NCBI GenBank assembly: GCA_905250075.1
Contig: CAJNOP010000090.1
Location: forward strand, 62,001-126,000
Reading direction: 5' to 3'
Length of the DNA stretch: 64,000 bases
Source: Rotaria sp. Silwood1
Taxonomy: Eukaryota; Rotifera; Eurotatoria; Philodinida; Philodinidae
The notes below the pieces were generated by a model. The model was given only the letters and a program-made list of their open reading frames with translations. It did no database searches and had not been told where the DNA came from. This document shows positions 17,201 to 29,422 of this stretch, in pieces. Position 1 is the stretch's first letter; the number at the start of each line of letters is the position of its first letter. A program made the position numbers and the translations under genes.

Positions 17201-20200
17201 CCATCGGATACGAACCAGTTCAAATCGTACTTTACTATTCTCAATAAAATTCTTTTGATCCAAATTGGATAGTCGTCCCGAAGATATGATACAATTTTTT
17301 TCTAATTTTTTTGGATTCATTGCCTAGGGCACCTTACATAAATTTTCAGACGACTAATGTCTATCGCATTCAGATCGGAAACCAGCTCTATAGATTATAA
17401 TATTCAGCCACTACTGATACTTACAAGAGGGGGAGTTCACAAGTAATAAACTGTTTTTAAGTTGAAGCTATATTTAATTGATAGGATCTAGTGAGTAAGT
17501 AAATACCCTCGAATGATTCGAGCTATTGGAGGATTTGTTGCTGAGATATTGAATTTTTAGTGAATTTCTCCTGTAGAATCCTAGTTTTCAAGTGAAATTA
17601 CACTTTTGAATTTTGGTCTAATAAAGCATAGATACTTTATCGTGATTATTGTAAAAAAATAAAGATAAATGAAAGATTGATAACTCTCGAAGGTATTTGT
17701 TCAAAAGAATATGAATTGTTTTCTACACGCAAGTCTTATCGATGGTTTTATATTGATTTGTGTTTTACTATTCGAATAAACTCATTCAACAAAAGACTAA
17801 TCCTAAAATTACAATGCTCATATGATCAATTCTAAGATAGTTTATGTCTGTATATTGTCGAAATGCGATTATTATAATTATAATTCATTCAATTAATATT
17901 TAACTTACGTTCACGTATAGTGTTTTGACAAGTACTTGCTAATCTATCTAACGGATAAATATGTTTTAATTCGATCAATGATTTTTTATTTAACATAACA
18001 TTTTTTATACAACCAGTAAAATCGTCTCCATTAAAATTTGATAATTGTTCTTTAATAAAATGATCTAATTTGCCAATATAAATCGTATTTATATAAAATA
18101 TATCAAATACATTTTCTATTTTTGTATTTTCATCAAGTTCAAATAATAAATAATTTTGATTAATTAATTTTACGGTTATTTTATGTTCATTTTTGTCATT
18201 AATTAAATTATTTATTGAAATTTCTATTGGTTGTCTTCGTTTATTATAATATGTTAAGAATAAATATTCATGACGAATACTTAATATAATAAAATTTTCA
18301 TATGTACTATCAGCTAATGAACAAATAATACTATTGGATTCTTGTGTAGAAAAAAACAATGAAAACATATGAAATTCTTCAGGATAATCAAAAGTAATAA
18401 TTAAAGGACGATCATTTTCTTTAAATGAAATAATTTGATCAATAGAAATATCGTATATGGATTTTATTGTAATATCATTCAAGAAACATTGTTGTCGATT
18501 TAATGATATATCTTCAAATGAGAATATTTCATTGTTATAAGTTACATTTTCTATACAACCAATAAATTGATTATGTAAACCAAATATAAAATTTTCAATG
18601 ATTAAATATGATGTTGAAAATTGAATAGAAATTTTCTTATTTGTATTTATCCATGCTTTGAGAGTTTGATTATTTAGTTCTAATTGTACGAAATAAAGCT
18701 TTCCATCATTAATTGGTTTTCGTTTTTCATTTGAGAAAATTCTTTGTGCTGATTGATCTCGAATGGCTAATGTTAGATAACCATCAATATCAATATTTAA
18801 ATGAATTTCGCCAAATTGTATAAGTGTACTATGATTTGAATATGTACGAAATAAAAATGAAAATGTTTTAAAGAATGACTTGATTGGTGATGGAAATATG
18901 ATTTCATTATTGTCATTTGGAAGAAAAGCAATCGTTTGAATTAATTCAGATTGATTTATAGCTAATGAAATTGTCGTTATTATAGAATCTTCAAAGTTCT
19001 CATCTGAAGTATCTCCTTCACGAAGATTTAAAGATCGATTCGCATTAGACACTATAATCTAAATAATAGAAAACAAGTATTATTATTATAATATGTATAG
19101 TATGAACAAAACATTTAGCACAATTATATTTTTGAGGTATTTTGAAGAAATGGCCACTGACAAAACAAGACTCCAAAACAAAGAAAAACTATTTTCATAT
19201 GATTTTATAATAAGATCCTATAATAGAACCAATATTTCTAAGTGAAATATGAGACGTCTGTGAGCTTTGCATAATCTTTCCTCACTAAACTGCACTCAAT
19301 CTACAGAGAGTTTTGAAACTTTTCGTTGATTAATTGTATAGAAAAGTTGATATAGAATATCCGCATGTTTCATTTTGTTTAAAAATATTAGGTCTATAAT
19401 ATAATGTGATGTTCAAAACATTTCATATCAACTACAACAAGATACACTTCGAGAGTATTGTTTTTCAAAAATCGTTTCCACCTAACTGAAATACATAAAA
19501 CTAAAAGTTGATAGTGGCACATTCTCAAAAGCATGATGAACTTCATCGATTTCTCTTCGGTAATTTTTGACGGTCTTTTAGATTCTTGCCGATTTACTAC
19601 TATACATATCTCGTAAAGGTATTGAAAAGCATTCGTAGTATAACGTATGGCTAGCATCTGTAGACTAAATTCGACTTGCATTTTCTGTTCACAACGATAT
19701 CTACTTCATCTTGGACAAAATTATTTTTATTCTAATCTTTACAAGTATAGACATTTATCTGAAAATATGTACAACAGAACTTCAAAGAGTATAAAAAATC
19801 GCTTAAACTGTTTAAGTGCTATTCATGTAAACTTTTCGCACAGACTTTCGGGACAGCTTGCATTACAATTACTCTTTCATGGTAAAAATCATATGAACAC
19901 TTATTCACTTTTAATAGAACAATTGATGAATCTATCAACTCATCGTTTTATTGTTGACCATTGTGCACTCACATCTGTATTGAGTGAATTAGACGCATTT
20001 ATATGAATTTTATCTTCACATGTAATTTTAATAATGTTGCAGAGTCTGTTTGTTATGTATATTATGACAGAATTCGATACAAGTAATTATCAAAAAGGAA
20101 TTAAATATAGATCTAAGAATTTAGATTGTAATCCCAATCGTCTACAACAATCTTATTAACATTAGTTCGAAAACCTTCCTCAATTTTCCTATAGAAAAGA

Positions 20201-21242
20201 GCATTGCATTTTTTTCAAAAAGACAATATAGTTACTTAAATTATTTGTAATTTAATTTTCGCATTGTTTAAACTACAATCAAAAAAACTTACATCATCAA
20301 TTTTACCATTATAATTACCATCGGGTACAATTGTTAATTGTGCTCCAATGAAAATATTTGTTCTTTCTTGCCATTTATCAGACAGTTCATTATCTGATTG
20401 TTCAACATTATCAAGAGTATATCGCAACTACAAAAAAAAAACAAATATTTCCGTTTGACATATTAAAATTATTTTGGAAGAATGAACATCTTAATAGAAT
20501 AAAATATCAAACCTTTCTATTTGATCGTTCAATATATAATCGATGCCATTGTCCATTATTAATTAAATTTGTATCATTTTTTGTTGTTAATACTACCTCA
20601 GGTAGATTATCTTGTGAAAAAGTAAATTTCAATCGACCATTCTAAAAATTAGTCGCATGAAAAACAAAAAACCTTTTTTTTTAATATTTCAAACAAAACA
20701 AACTTCAATATTAAATGCATAACTAATATTCTCATTGGCAATACCAGCAAGAATAGTCATTGTTTTTGATATTTGTTGATTTGTAAGAATAGAAAAAGCA
20801 ATTGATTCAATTGATGTATAATCTTCTTCAGCAGTAATATATTTCTTAGGTATATCAATCGTTGATGAATATTCAATAATCGTCTCGGGTATAAAATTAC
20901 TGCTATTGAATGAATCTTCTGTAAGAGCATTGTCTAAACAATCATAAAATATAAACAATGAAAGAACAGACTAATTTTCATCCATTAACATAAAGAATGA
21001 ATATTCAATCTTCTACTTGCACTCTTGATTAAGAACAAACATAAGCGAGTCATTATTTTAACTTCTCTATAAATATCTGATTTTAAGAGCTTACCGAGAG
21101 TTAACGTAGCATTCGACGATAAGATATCGGTATTATTAATATCATTGTATAAAATTCTCAAATATTGTTCATGTTGACATAAATATGATTTAATAAAAAT
21201 TAAGATTGAAATAATACATAAAATTCTTTGTGTAAATTTCAT
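14265..21242 (-). CDS. Neurexin-like protein with about five laminin-G domains (3' end unresolved)
   Basis: Exons: 21095-21242, 20704-20933, 20513-20641, 20293-20427, 17909-19058, 14808-15610, 14628-14744, 14448-14567, 14265-14382. Starts with a signal peptide (MKFTQRILCIISILIFIKSYLC). Exons 2-4 make a first LamG domain with the NNGQWHRLYIERS strand; the 1150-nt exon holds two more, closing with FIGCIENVTYN and FTGCIKNVMLN; exon 6 holds a fourth (FVGCFANITYN), then a Cys-rich EGF-like stretch with six or more cysteines, and begins a fifth that ends KNFIGYVQDIIF. The modules are typical of neurexins, CASPR and related adhesion proteins. About 983 residues are visible and the frame then leaves through a phase-1 donor; no transmembrane segment or stop was found, so the gene is incomplete or continues into the EGF gene. 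N- and S-rich composition is shared with neighbours. Confidence 0.8.
15611..17908 (-). other. Long intron of the laminin-G gene, 2298 nt
   Basis: Longest intron in the window. Scattered short repeats occur (for example GTCTGT/ACATCTGTC motifs at 16437-16515), but I find no clear terminal inverted repeat, open frame or SINE. Probably an old insertion. Confidence 0.5.
19059..20292 (-). other. Long intron of the laminin-G gene, 1234 nt
   Basis: Open for 119 codons on the plus strand at 19647-20006 and 95 codons on the minus strand at 19394-19681, but neither has a recognisable motif and they overlap antisense, so both are likely chance. Nothing else seen. Confidence 0.5.
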
Positions 21243-21470
21243 TTTGTTTTAATCAGATAAACTTAAAGATGACAATTGTATTTAGGGAAGTTGATATAAA
21301 ACAATGAAGTGAAAGATGTGAAAGCTTCTATTAGAAGAAAGAAAAAATATAAATGTACATTTTATCTCTCTGTCTCGCTCTCACGCTGTCTCATTATTAC
21401 TATGCTGGCTGTTCAATGACCATAATCCAAACATTAAGCGAATGAGAAGGAAAAGATTTTTCATCCTTTC

Positions 21471-21492
21471 ATATATATATATATATATATAC
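21471..21492. repeat. (AT)n microsatellite
   Basis: Eleven perfect AT units about 230 nt upstream of the laminin-G start codon. Likely polymorphic. Confidence 0.9.
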
Positions 21493-24400
21493 TCATACTA
21501 GTTATATACTCTTTGGTCAACATTTCTTTTCTGTATCGTTCAATATATATATATATTTTAGTCAGTCATGATGAAGATGAATAGAGAGAATTTGAGTCAA
21601 TTGTAAGTAACGCAGTATGAGAAAGGACAAAAGAAAATTTTCTCTTTGTGATTTCCAGTAAAAAAAACATAACATCAAATTATTTCAACGTCACTTTTGA
21701 AAAGACAATGAACTATTGTAATTGTTTTGATGGTCAATAGCATAATATCGATTAATGTCTGTCTTCTATTGTGCATGAACAATATACTGAATGTATATTT
21801 ATGCATAGGCAGAATTAGTTGTCGCTGACTGATGAATACTTTGAGTTGTCTATTCGATCAAAAAATGAAAAACAAAAAAAAAGAAGTAAACTATTCCAAT
21901 CACACATACTAGGTAATGGTTGATGAAAGCCTATGTTCTGTATTAACTTTAATCCCTCTCTTTTTTTTTCGGTTGTACATACAATAACCTTTTTCGACGT
22001 TGTACGCATTTTTATACAATTACATATGTATTTAGTTCGAATGCAGTATATTCATATGTCGCATGATTAAGATAAAATTAAATCATAATGTAAGCTTTAT
22101 GTATATGTCCCTACAGCACACGATCAATTATCTTTTGTCGAAAAAAAAAGGAATATAAACATATTGAACAAATTACATTAAATAACTACTAAATTCTCGA
22201 TTTTTCTATTAAGATATTATATTATGTAAGAAGGCTCAGAAGAATAAAACTCCTTGATGATACAAATCATTATTAATAACAAGCAAAATACATCAACCAA
22301 AAAAATATATACAATGTGTGATCTAAGAAGTTGACTAAATAAATAATCTTCTTTCTTCTTAAGTGAACAATGCGTCTCATTAGGCCCTTTCTTTATAGAA
22401 TCTCATACAGCAAACAAAAACACATATTCATCTGTTAATTGATATTGCTAAAAGAATATCGAATAGCACAATCAATACAATATACACTTAAGTATATAAC
22501 AATTATTTTCTAATAGTATTCAAAGTAATTTTATATTTAAATAAAAATACTTCCATAAATATGTTATTAATAGATTTGACTATTGAAAATAATTAATATA
22601 AATTATGTAATATTCTTAAGAATTACATATTTGATCATCTTTTATAGATTAATCGAAACATATTGTATACATCAATAGACTGTTATATTGATATTTACAT
22701 TGTCATGCATTCAAACTATTTGTTGTACCTCGTTTTAGACAGTTTAATACTGCTTATGCATAACATTCGAATTAATGCTAAATTCTTTGCAATCAATAAT
22801 ATTATTCTCTTTCGAGAAAGAAATTTGAATATCAACCTATCGATTCTTCATAGAACCAAACTATTAAATAAATACAAAGACAAACTGATGTAACAAATGG
22901 ATTTATATGTTTTAAATATAAATGATAGAAAAGAAAACGAAAATGATTTATTGAATTTCGTTTAAAAAAGGCCATAGTAGGACTTTTTGTGTGAACAGAT
23001 ATGTGAGCAAACATATTGAAGAATTTCATATCTTTCTTTTCTGTTATATTTGCATATTTGATAGAGAGTTGAAAGAAAATGACACGAGTAGTTACTCCTA
23101 CAACCATCGCTGTCTTATCGACCCCTCTCCCTGTCCAATATGCAATAATAACAGAAAAGACAGATATGGAGTTGTTCTGTGTACATGCCTCTGCATATGT
23201 ACCCACACCAAATAAACTCGGTTGTAAGAAGACAGCATTGCTGCCGAAACGTTAATCAAAAACGGCCTATGTAAATGATTATTAATTGAAATTGCGGTAA
23301 AGAATCCTTGAATCCAATGAAAAGATAAAGAGACAATGATGGTGATAGATTGAGAGCAAGAAATAATGGCATATTATAAGAAAATTCAGTTAGGTGTCGC
23401 ACAAAAAATCATAGAACTAATGGTCAAAATGAAGAAAACTTTGAATTGATTACATTCATATGAAATGATGTATCATGCTTTCAATTTCATAAATAGTCAA
23501 CTTTGTACAATAAAACGCAAACATGTTGAATGCTTAATAATCATTTGTGATATGAATCGATAGCGGAAAAAAAGATTATTATAATTAGAATTATCTAATT
23601 GAATATCACCAATATACGTTGTAATTCTATTGATTATACTTTGTTTCCTTTTATACATAAACCTTGTTTAATAATATTGAATAGTATCGAATTGAAATGA
23701 TGATTTATTATTAATTGATGTGAAATTAACTTCAAGTCAAATACAAGTTTTTTTGTTTTGATAGAATATTGCAAATAAAAATGAAATGCTTTTTGTTTTA
23801 CATTATAGTGAATGTAACTTTTAATTCTCAAAAGGTGATAATTAGTTCATTTATATTGTTCTACTTTCTGACACCTGTTAGTTTAAGTGTCTACCAATAT
23901 TAATAATGGGAAAAGATTCGTTTATCAACAATTTGTTTTAACCAATGAAACTTTAGTATTGACATTAAATTGCTATTTGATTTTACTCTACAGACTAATT
24001 TATTAAGCAGCACTCAATCTACCTTGATATAATGTTAAGAAAGTATTAATTATTGAACTGTAATATTGAAATTTATCTATATTTTTCATATTGTTTTCTT
24101 AATTTAAAGCATCTAAGCATTGGTATAGATGTGCTGAAAGATATTATAGGGAATAAGAGAAAACACCTTGTCATCAATTGTCAATGTCAACTACATGCAT
24201 GTTGTGTTGATTATCATCAACAATGCATATAACCGATATCTTTATTCATCGAGAATAAAGTAAACAAATGAAAACATGTATTTTCAGACTGTTTTTTTCC
24301 CAAACACTTATCCTTGATAGACAAGACAGAAAGTTAGATTTATGATCTATTAGATAGTTTTATTTAGAAGAATATATTATCTTATTTCCAACGTCATAGT

Positions 24401-24900
24401 ATAATTTACTATACAAAATGCATAACAAGGTTTAACTAAATGATATAATCAATCGATCATATATTCTCATAGAAAGAATGGCCTCCCAAATTGCTTCTCT
24501 GGAATAAAAAATGAGAATTGTTACTATATTTTCATGCAAGAGGTTCATTTCTTTGATCCATTGATCAAGTAACCTTCATGATTCATAAGAAACATGTCAA
24601 AAAATAAATTGCTATGAAATATTATCATTGACCTCAGTAAAGACCAATAACTATGAACAACTTCAAAATAATTATATCCCAACTTTCTAATCACGGCTTG
24701 TTGTCTACGACTGCAAATGTTTGTATATCTATATAATTTACCCCCTTTGAACATGTAAGATAAGTTTCAGATCACCTATCAAAATGTAAAGAGAAAAAAG
24801 AATAGTCGTCTTCTTTATATAACTCATCAACGATGACAATTCTTTTTTGAAGTCAATGGTCACACTTCAAAGTGAAATTTTTAATATATATCTTATCAAT

Positions 24901-25120
24901 AAGGTCGTCATGGTTGACTGGTTAATTTATTCAATACGTATTCACAAGGTATTGTATTCAAGTCTTACTATTAACAACCATAAAATGACCCTAAGCAAGT
25001 CACAACGACTGTTTGTCTCGAATTATCATAAGTTGTGATATACACCTCCTGCTGTGGTTAGTTGTCGTGTATAAGAAGCTTAAGAACTCTGTAGCAGATC
25101 GAGCTTCTGTCCAGAGTTGC
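24901..25120 (+). mobile_element. Possible tRNA-derived SINE
   Basis: An A-box-like TGGTTGACTGG at 24911-24921 is followed about 40 nt later by a B-box-like GTATTCAAGTC at 24954-24964, the internal RNA polymerase III promoter layout of a tRNA. It is followed by a body with CTAAGCAAGTCACAACGAC, reminiscent of tRNA-SINE bodies. The boundaries, tail and target-site duplication are not clear, and the cloverleaf does not close well, so a functional tRNA is unlikely. Confidence 0.35.
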
Positions 25121-25495
25121 AGGTAGTTGTAGGGAAAATATTGAACAAATGAATTTTTCTTTTTTAAAAAAAAACTTATTATTCAATTTAATTTGTTCTG
25201 TACGAAATGCAGTTAAATTTAATTTTTTTTTCACACCTAACACCTTTTAAGTGTGAGTTATTAAATCAAGATATTTCATTTCAATGAAAGGAATGTAATC
25301 ATTCATTTAAAGGTAAATGTGAAATTTAACAAAAAGAAAAAGCGTATAATATATACTGATTAAATCTATCTAGTTTTCTCAGTAATTACAAGAAAAATAT
25401 TGGCATGAGGAATATTTTGCTGGTTTTTATATATAACTGTACATCAATAATGCCGATGCAACCAATAAAAGAAAAAAAAAATCAATAAATAAATT

Positions 25496-25939
25496 CTATA
25501 AAATAATACATCCTTTCTTTTTCTTTTGTTCATTTGTTAATTTATAATTATTTGGATTTGAATTTGGATTTGGTCTTGAATTTGGTTTTGTATATATATT
25601 CGTATTTGTATTAATATTCGTGTTTGTATTTGTATTTGATAATGATGTGTTATCTGGTCTGTTACTTGGTTGACTTCGCATACCAGAATTTGAATGTATA
25701 TTATGTTCAGTACTTATATTTCGTGTTTTGTTATGATGTGAAGTATTATTAGGTACACTTGTTCGTTGAGAAACTTTTCGATTATTTGTTGGTATAGTAT
25801 GTGGTCTTTCTTGATTATATGTACCTAATAATTGATCACGATAAGGTGTGTCATGTTCACAATGAAAAACATTTTTTTGTTGACAAAGAGAACAACGAAA
25901 ATCGTCCCGTACAGATGGTAAACCATGATATGTTGCCAT
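25496..25939 (-). CDS. Small zinc-motif protein with C-terminal CaaX box
   Basis: 147 aa, single exon. The N-terminal 40 residues carry CSLCQQ-x4-HCEH (C-x2-C...H-x-C-x-H spacing), which could bind one zinc ion. The rest is Asn/Thr/Pro/Ser-rich, with a short NT/NI repeat at about 104-117. The end is KKKKGCIIL: a lysine cluster next to C-I-I-L, a textbook CaaX box. A final Leu normally favours geranylgeranylation, and a polybasic stretch plus a prenyl group targets proteins to the inner face of the plasma membrane, as in Rho/Ras proteins. No GTPase or other enzymatic domain is present, so a small membrane-attached adaptor is the best guess. I do not recognise the family. Confidence 0.7.
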   Translation of the reverse strand: MATYHGLPSVRDDFRCSLCQQKNVFHCEHDTPYRDQLLGTYNQERPHTIPTNNRKVSQRTSVPNNTSHHNKTRNISTEHNIHSNSGMRSQPSNRPDNTSLSNTNTNTNINTNTNIYTKPNSRPNPNSNPNNYKLTNEQKKKKGCIIL

Positions 25940-28088
25940 TTATTTTGTAAATATGAATATTAATTAGAAGAAGAAAAATAAATCTAAAAATATTCTTTAA
26001 CAAGAACATATCTGATAATCTTTCAATGTTGTTATTGGTGACAAAAAAGAAGACAAATGCTTACTATAATATCAGTGAACACTAGAGTATTATCGGACCA
26101 TTTTTTTCAGACATACTTCACTTATGGATGAATAACAATACTTGCTAGTCGATAATGTTCAATAGATGCGAAAGATTTTCTTTTTACTTATTCAATGAAA
26201 TAAAGAGAAAAAAAAATTTTTTTTTTATATTAATCTTGATACTATCATCAAGTAAATCATTAACTAAAGTTTTAAAATAATAAAAGAAATCTTATTAGTT
26301 TTTTTGATGTTTGATATATGCATTTGTGTTTTACTGTTCAATTTTTAGACAATAGACAAGTATTCAATAGTCTTAATAAAATAAGTGTGTTATGGAATTT
26401 GTGCTGAATGAAAGACTCTTTTAAAAATTCATATGAATTCACTGAGCTTCTGTTTGATAGTATCATGCGAAACCCAAAAAGTTTCGTCCACTAGACATAG
26501 GTTTCGTAAAACACTTTTTTTTTTTATGTAATGTACTTATAACAATTCTTCGCAGTATTACTCATAAAAACGCAATCATGAATAGGTTTCCTACTTACTG
26601 CATTCTTTTATATAGATTTATTTGTACTTCATTTGTTTTTATTCGTCAAATCATTGTATTAGTTACAACATTTGGACCTCGTTAAAAATTTTGCCTATTT
26701 ATCCTATTGTTATATTATCATTGACCTGAGATACTTAAATATATGTTTTATTAAAGGATATGTAAATTTCTTTCAGGAGTCTGACAAAGTAAAATAGCGG
26801 ATGGTTCAACAAGTGCAAATCCATTTGAGTAACGAGAATGAAACTAGAAAAAAAAATGATTTCAAACTAATTCTGTTTTGGAAGTGAAGAGTACGCAACT
26901 TTTCTCCCCTATAACTAAATCATTGATCTTTTAAACACTCACCGCTTCTGAATAAATGTAATGGCATATATTCATCTCTATTCGTCGATTTTTGATGTTA
27001 TGAAAGAAAGAGAATAAAAGAATTGTAATGTTGAACGAACTTCTTTAACGTTTCTTTTGCGATATTTTTTTTCTTTTTAATACACCCTTTTTTTTTCTTT
27101 CATACAATGTTTAAATACGTAAATGTATGTGACACATGCTTTTTTCGCTCTTGGTCATGACATAAAAAAATTTGCTACCTTGACAACCGATCAACAATAT
27201 GTTTAATAGTGAATCAATCAAAGAAAGAAAAACCAATTCAGACACATAACTACGTAGTTACGTTTACATTCACATAGAATTGATTAAATTCTTTTGTCAT
27301 AAACTGAAAAATAAAGAAGATAAGATATAAATAAGATGAAAATGTCTCGTTTGGATTTTTTTCCAACAATACGTTGCTATTATTTAAATTTGCTATTGGC
27401 AGATTATATTTCTTCAAAGTGCATATTTAATTTCATTTTCAATATTGGTAAAGTCTATTATATTTAAGATTCTTAAGTGTCATCTCTTATGAGAGTATTG
27501 TTAAGCATCGATCTTTGAAAACATTTGTTTATAGTTTTAAAACAAATGATACCAATCGATAGAGATCAAATTTTTAAATACTGAGTGTTGCGTGAAGAGT
27601 TCGTAGATTTCATATGTAACATTGCTTTTACGATTCGAAATAGCACTTCTGTGCTAAGCATTGTAATAAAAATAAATATAAATATGCGTTGTCACTGACT
27701 AATTATGATAAAACAGATAGCAGAATAAAACTACCCATATTGACAATGAAAGAATCCTTCGGAACTTCAAGATAAAAGTGACAAAACTTAAAAAATGATT
27801 TCACTTAGAAAAGAGATTATTTTTTTTTTGCAGAAATGACTGTATTCTTTGAAGTGAACTTTCATCATCATATCACGCAACGCTAAAATTTATTCATTAC
27901 TTTCATCGTATCAAGTTTTTGTGAATATGTGCATATGTCATCTTTGATCTTAATTTTAATCTGTCACAAGAGTGTGCCTAACAGGTGCATGTATATATAA
28001 ATCTGTTTGTTCATCAATCACAATCGTGTCATTATTCTGCCATATTCAACTTCCGGTAAAAAAATGTATATTTATTATCATCATAGCA
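25940..28088. other. Intergenic, 2.1 kb
   Basis: A+T-rich, with no open frame of note. Expected to contain the promoter of the CaaX gene near 25940-26100. A 12-nt inverted match (TGTTGCGTGA type, near 27587 and 27880) is too short to mean anything. Confidence 0.5.
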
Positions 28089-28091
28089 CTT

Positions 28092-28715
28092 ACGAGGGAA
28101 CGTCCCTAACTGTCAAATCGCTTTTTGATCGAGTATATGCTCAAACGATAGACCTTAATGAGCTATTAAAGACCCTAGAATAGTTTGGTGTTCCAGCTTA
28201 TTGTTGTCGAGTTATGGACCTTTTACTTGATTTTGGCTTATGGGCATAAGATTCTTCTGAATATCTGAATGATCAAATTTCAAACTGAAACTTTGCCCAT
28301 AGATAGGCCTTATAGGCACTAGAAACTCCCCCTAAGCTTGAACCAGAATGAATGTATCCTTATCGAGATATTCACATCTTAGAGAAACGTCTGCTTTGAG
28401 CTGTGTTTCAAAATAGAGACATTTTCATGACAAGCTGATATCTCGATAAGGATGCGTTCGTTCTGGCTCAAACTTTGGGAAGTTTCTAGTGCTAATAAGG
28501 CCTATCTATGGGCAAAATTTCAGTTTGAAATTCGATCATTCAGATATTCAGAAGAATCTTATGCTCATAAACCAAAATCAAGTAAAAGGCCCATAAGTCG
28601 ACAACAAAAGGCTGGAAAGCCAAACCATTCTAGGACATTTAGTAACTCACTGAGATCTATCATTTGAGCACATGCCCGATCCAAAAGCGATTTGACAGTT
28701 GGGGACGTTCTCTCG
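28092..28715. mobile_element. Foldback (long-TIR) element, well preserved
   Basis: Two arms of about 280 nt (28092-28372 and 28435-28715) are inverted copies, differing at roughly one base in eight by eye, around a loop of about 62 nt. Ends are CGAGGGAACGTCCC and GGGACGTTCTCTCG. The flanks are TTA on both sides (28089-28091, 28716-28718), a likely 3-bp target-site duplication. No transposase inside, so non-autonomous. One face of both arms reads like protein: the minus-strand reading of the right arm contains ACAQMIDLSELLNVLEWFGF, and the left arm gives a related peptide interrupted by a stop, suggesting the arms derive from a captured coding fragment. Confidence 0.8.
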
Positions 28716-28718
28716 TTA

Positions 28719-29422
28719 GCATAATTTATCTCTTTTGACTTTATCATAATATTGAATTGAAAATCAAATAGATAATTATTATTATTATGAATGAAAGACA
28801 AAGTTGCACTTGAGAAATTGCTCAACATCTTCTTGATATTACTGGTAACATTGATCAAAATCAATCGAATTCCTGTATATCTAAATGTTTTACTGTTTTG
28901 ATTTGTTCATTAATGTATTATTATAATTTTTCATATATATTCTAAATAAATAAATCAATAGATTTATATGATAAAAATCAAAAATGTTATCTTCCTATTT
29001 CGATATACGTAAAACTAAACAGATTTCATTATATTATCAGTAAAAGAAGAAGAAAAAGAAAAAAAGTACAGGTAAAAATAAGTACTAATCTTCTATTTGC
29101 ATACGAAGACCAACAAAGGACAAGTTACATTGTTTGTACTCGTTTGTTTTTTCAACTAGACATTATCAAAACAAGTCTAATGTGTTTTTCTTTTCTATTA
29201 CTTTTATTAAAAATCATTCCAATTAGCACCATCTTTTATCTTAAAAAAAATAAAGGCTTTGAGCACTATTAATATGGCTGAAAGATAAGCAAATGATGCT
29301 ATCAGTTGAGTCATATATATCTATATAGCCATGTGCGTTCAAAATCAAAAAGTAAATAAAAGGTAAACATCTCATATTTTTATTATTTTTAGATATTAAC
29401 ACTCATAAATAATTATATAACT
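28719..29422. other. Upstream region of the SLC45 gene
   Basis: 704 nt, A+T-rich. Probably holds promoter and 5' UTR; an intron in the UTR is possible because TTTTTAG at about 29386-29392 resembles an acceptor. No other structure. Confidence 0.5.

Larger units (their letters stand above)
21243..25495. other. Gene-poor region, 4.25 kb
   Basis: Between the start of the laminin-G gene and the end of the CaaX gene. Upstream part (about 21243-21700) should hold the laminin-G promoter; it contains an (AT)n run at 21471-21492 and a second ATATATATAT near 21544-21556. Short open frames (such as 22832-23206 minus) lack any recognisable motif. A tRNA-like sequence at about 24903-24970 is listed separately. 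The hairpin-like AGACAGCATTGCTGCC GAAACG near 23229-23253 recalls the conserved core of some invertebrate repeats, without proof. Confidence 0.5.

Noticed and set aside
22832-23206. 124-codon minus-strand open frame
   Set aside because: No domain and overlapped antisense by another open frame; no supporting structure.
24903-24970. Functional tRNA gene
   Set aside because: A- and B-box-like sequences are present, but the acceptor and anticodon stems do not pair well; listed as possible SINE only.
27585-27890. Small inverted repeat around GTTGCGTGA
   Set aside because: About a dozen bases, with no extension on either side.
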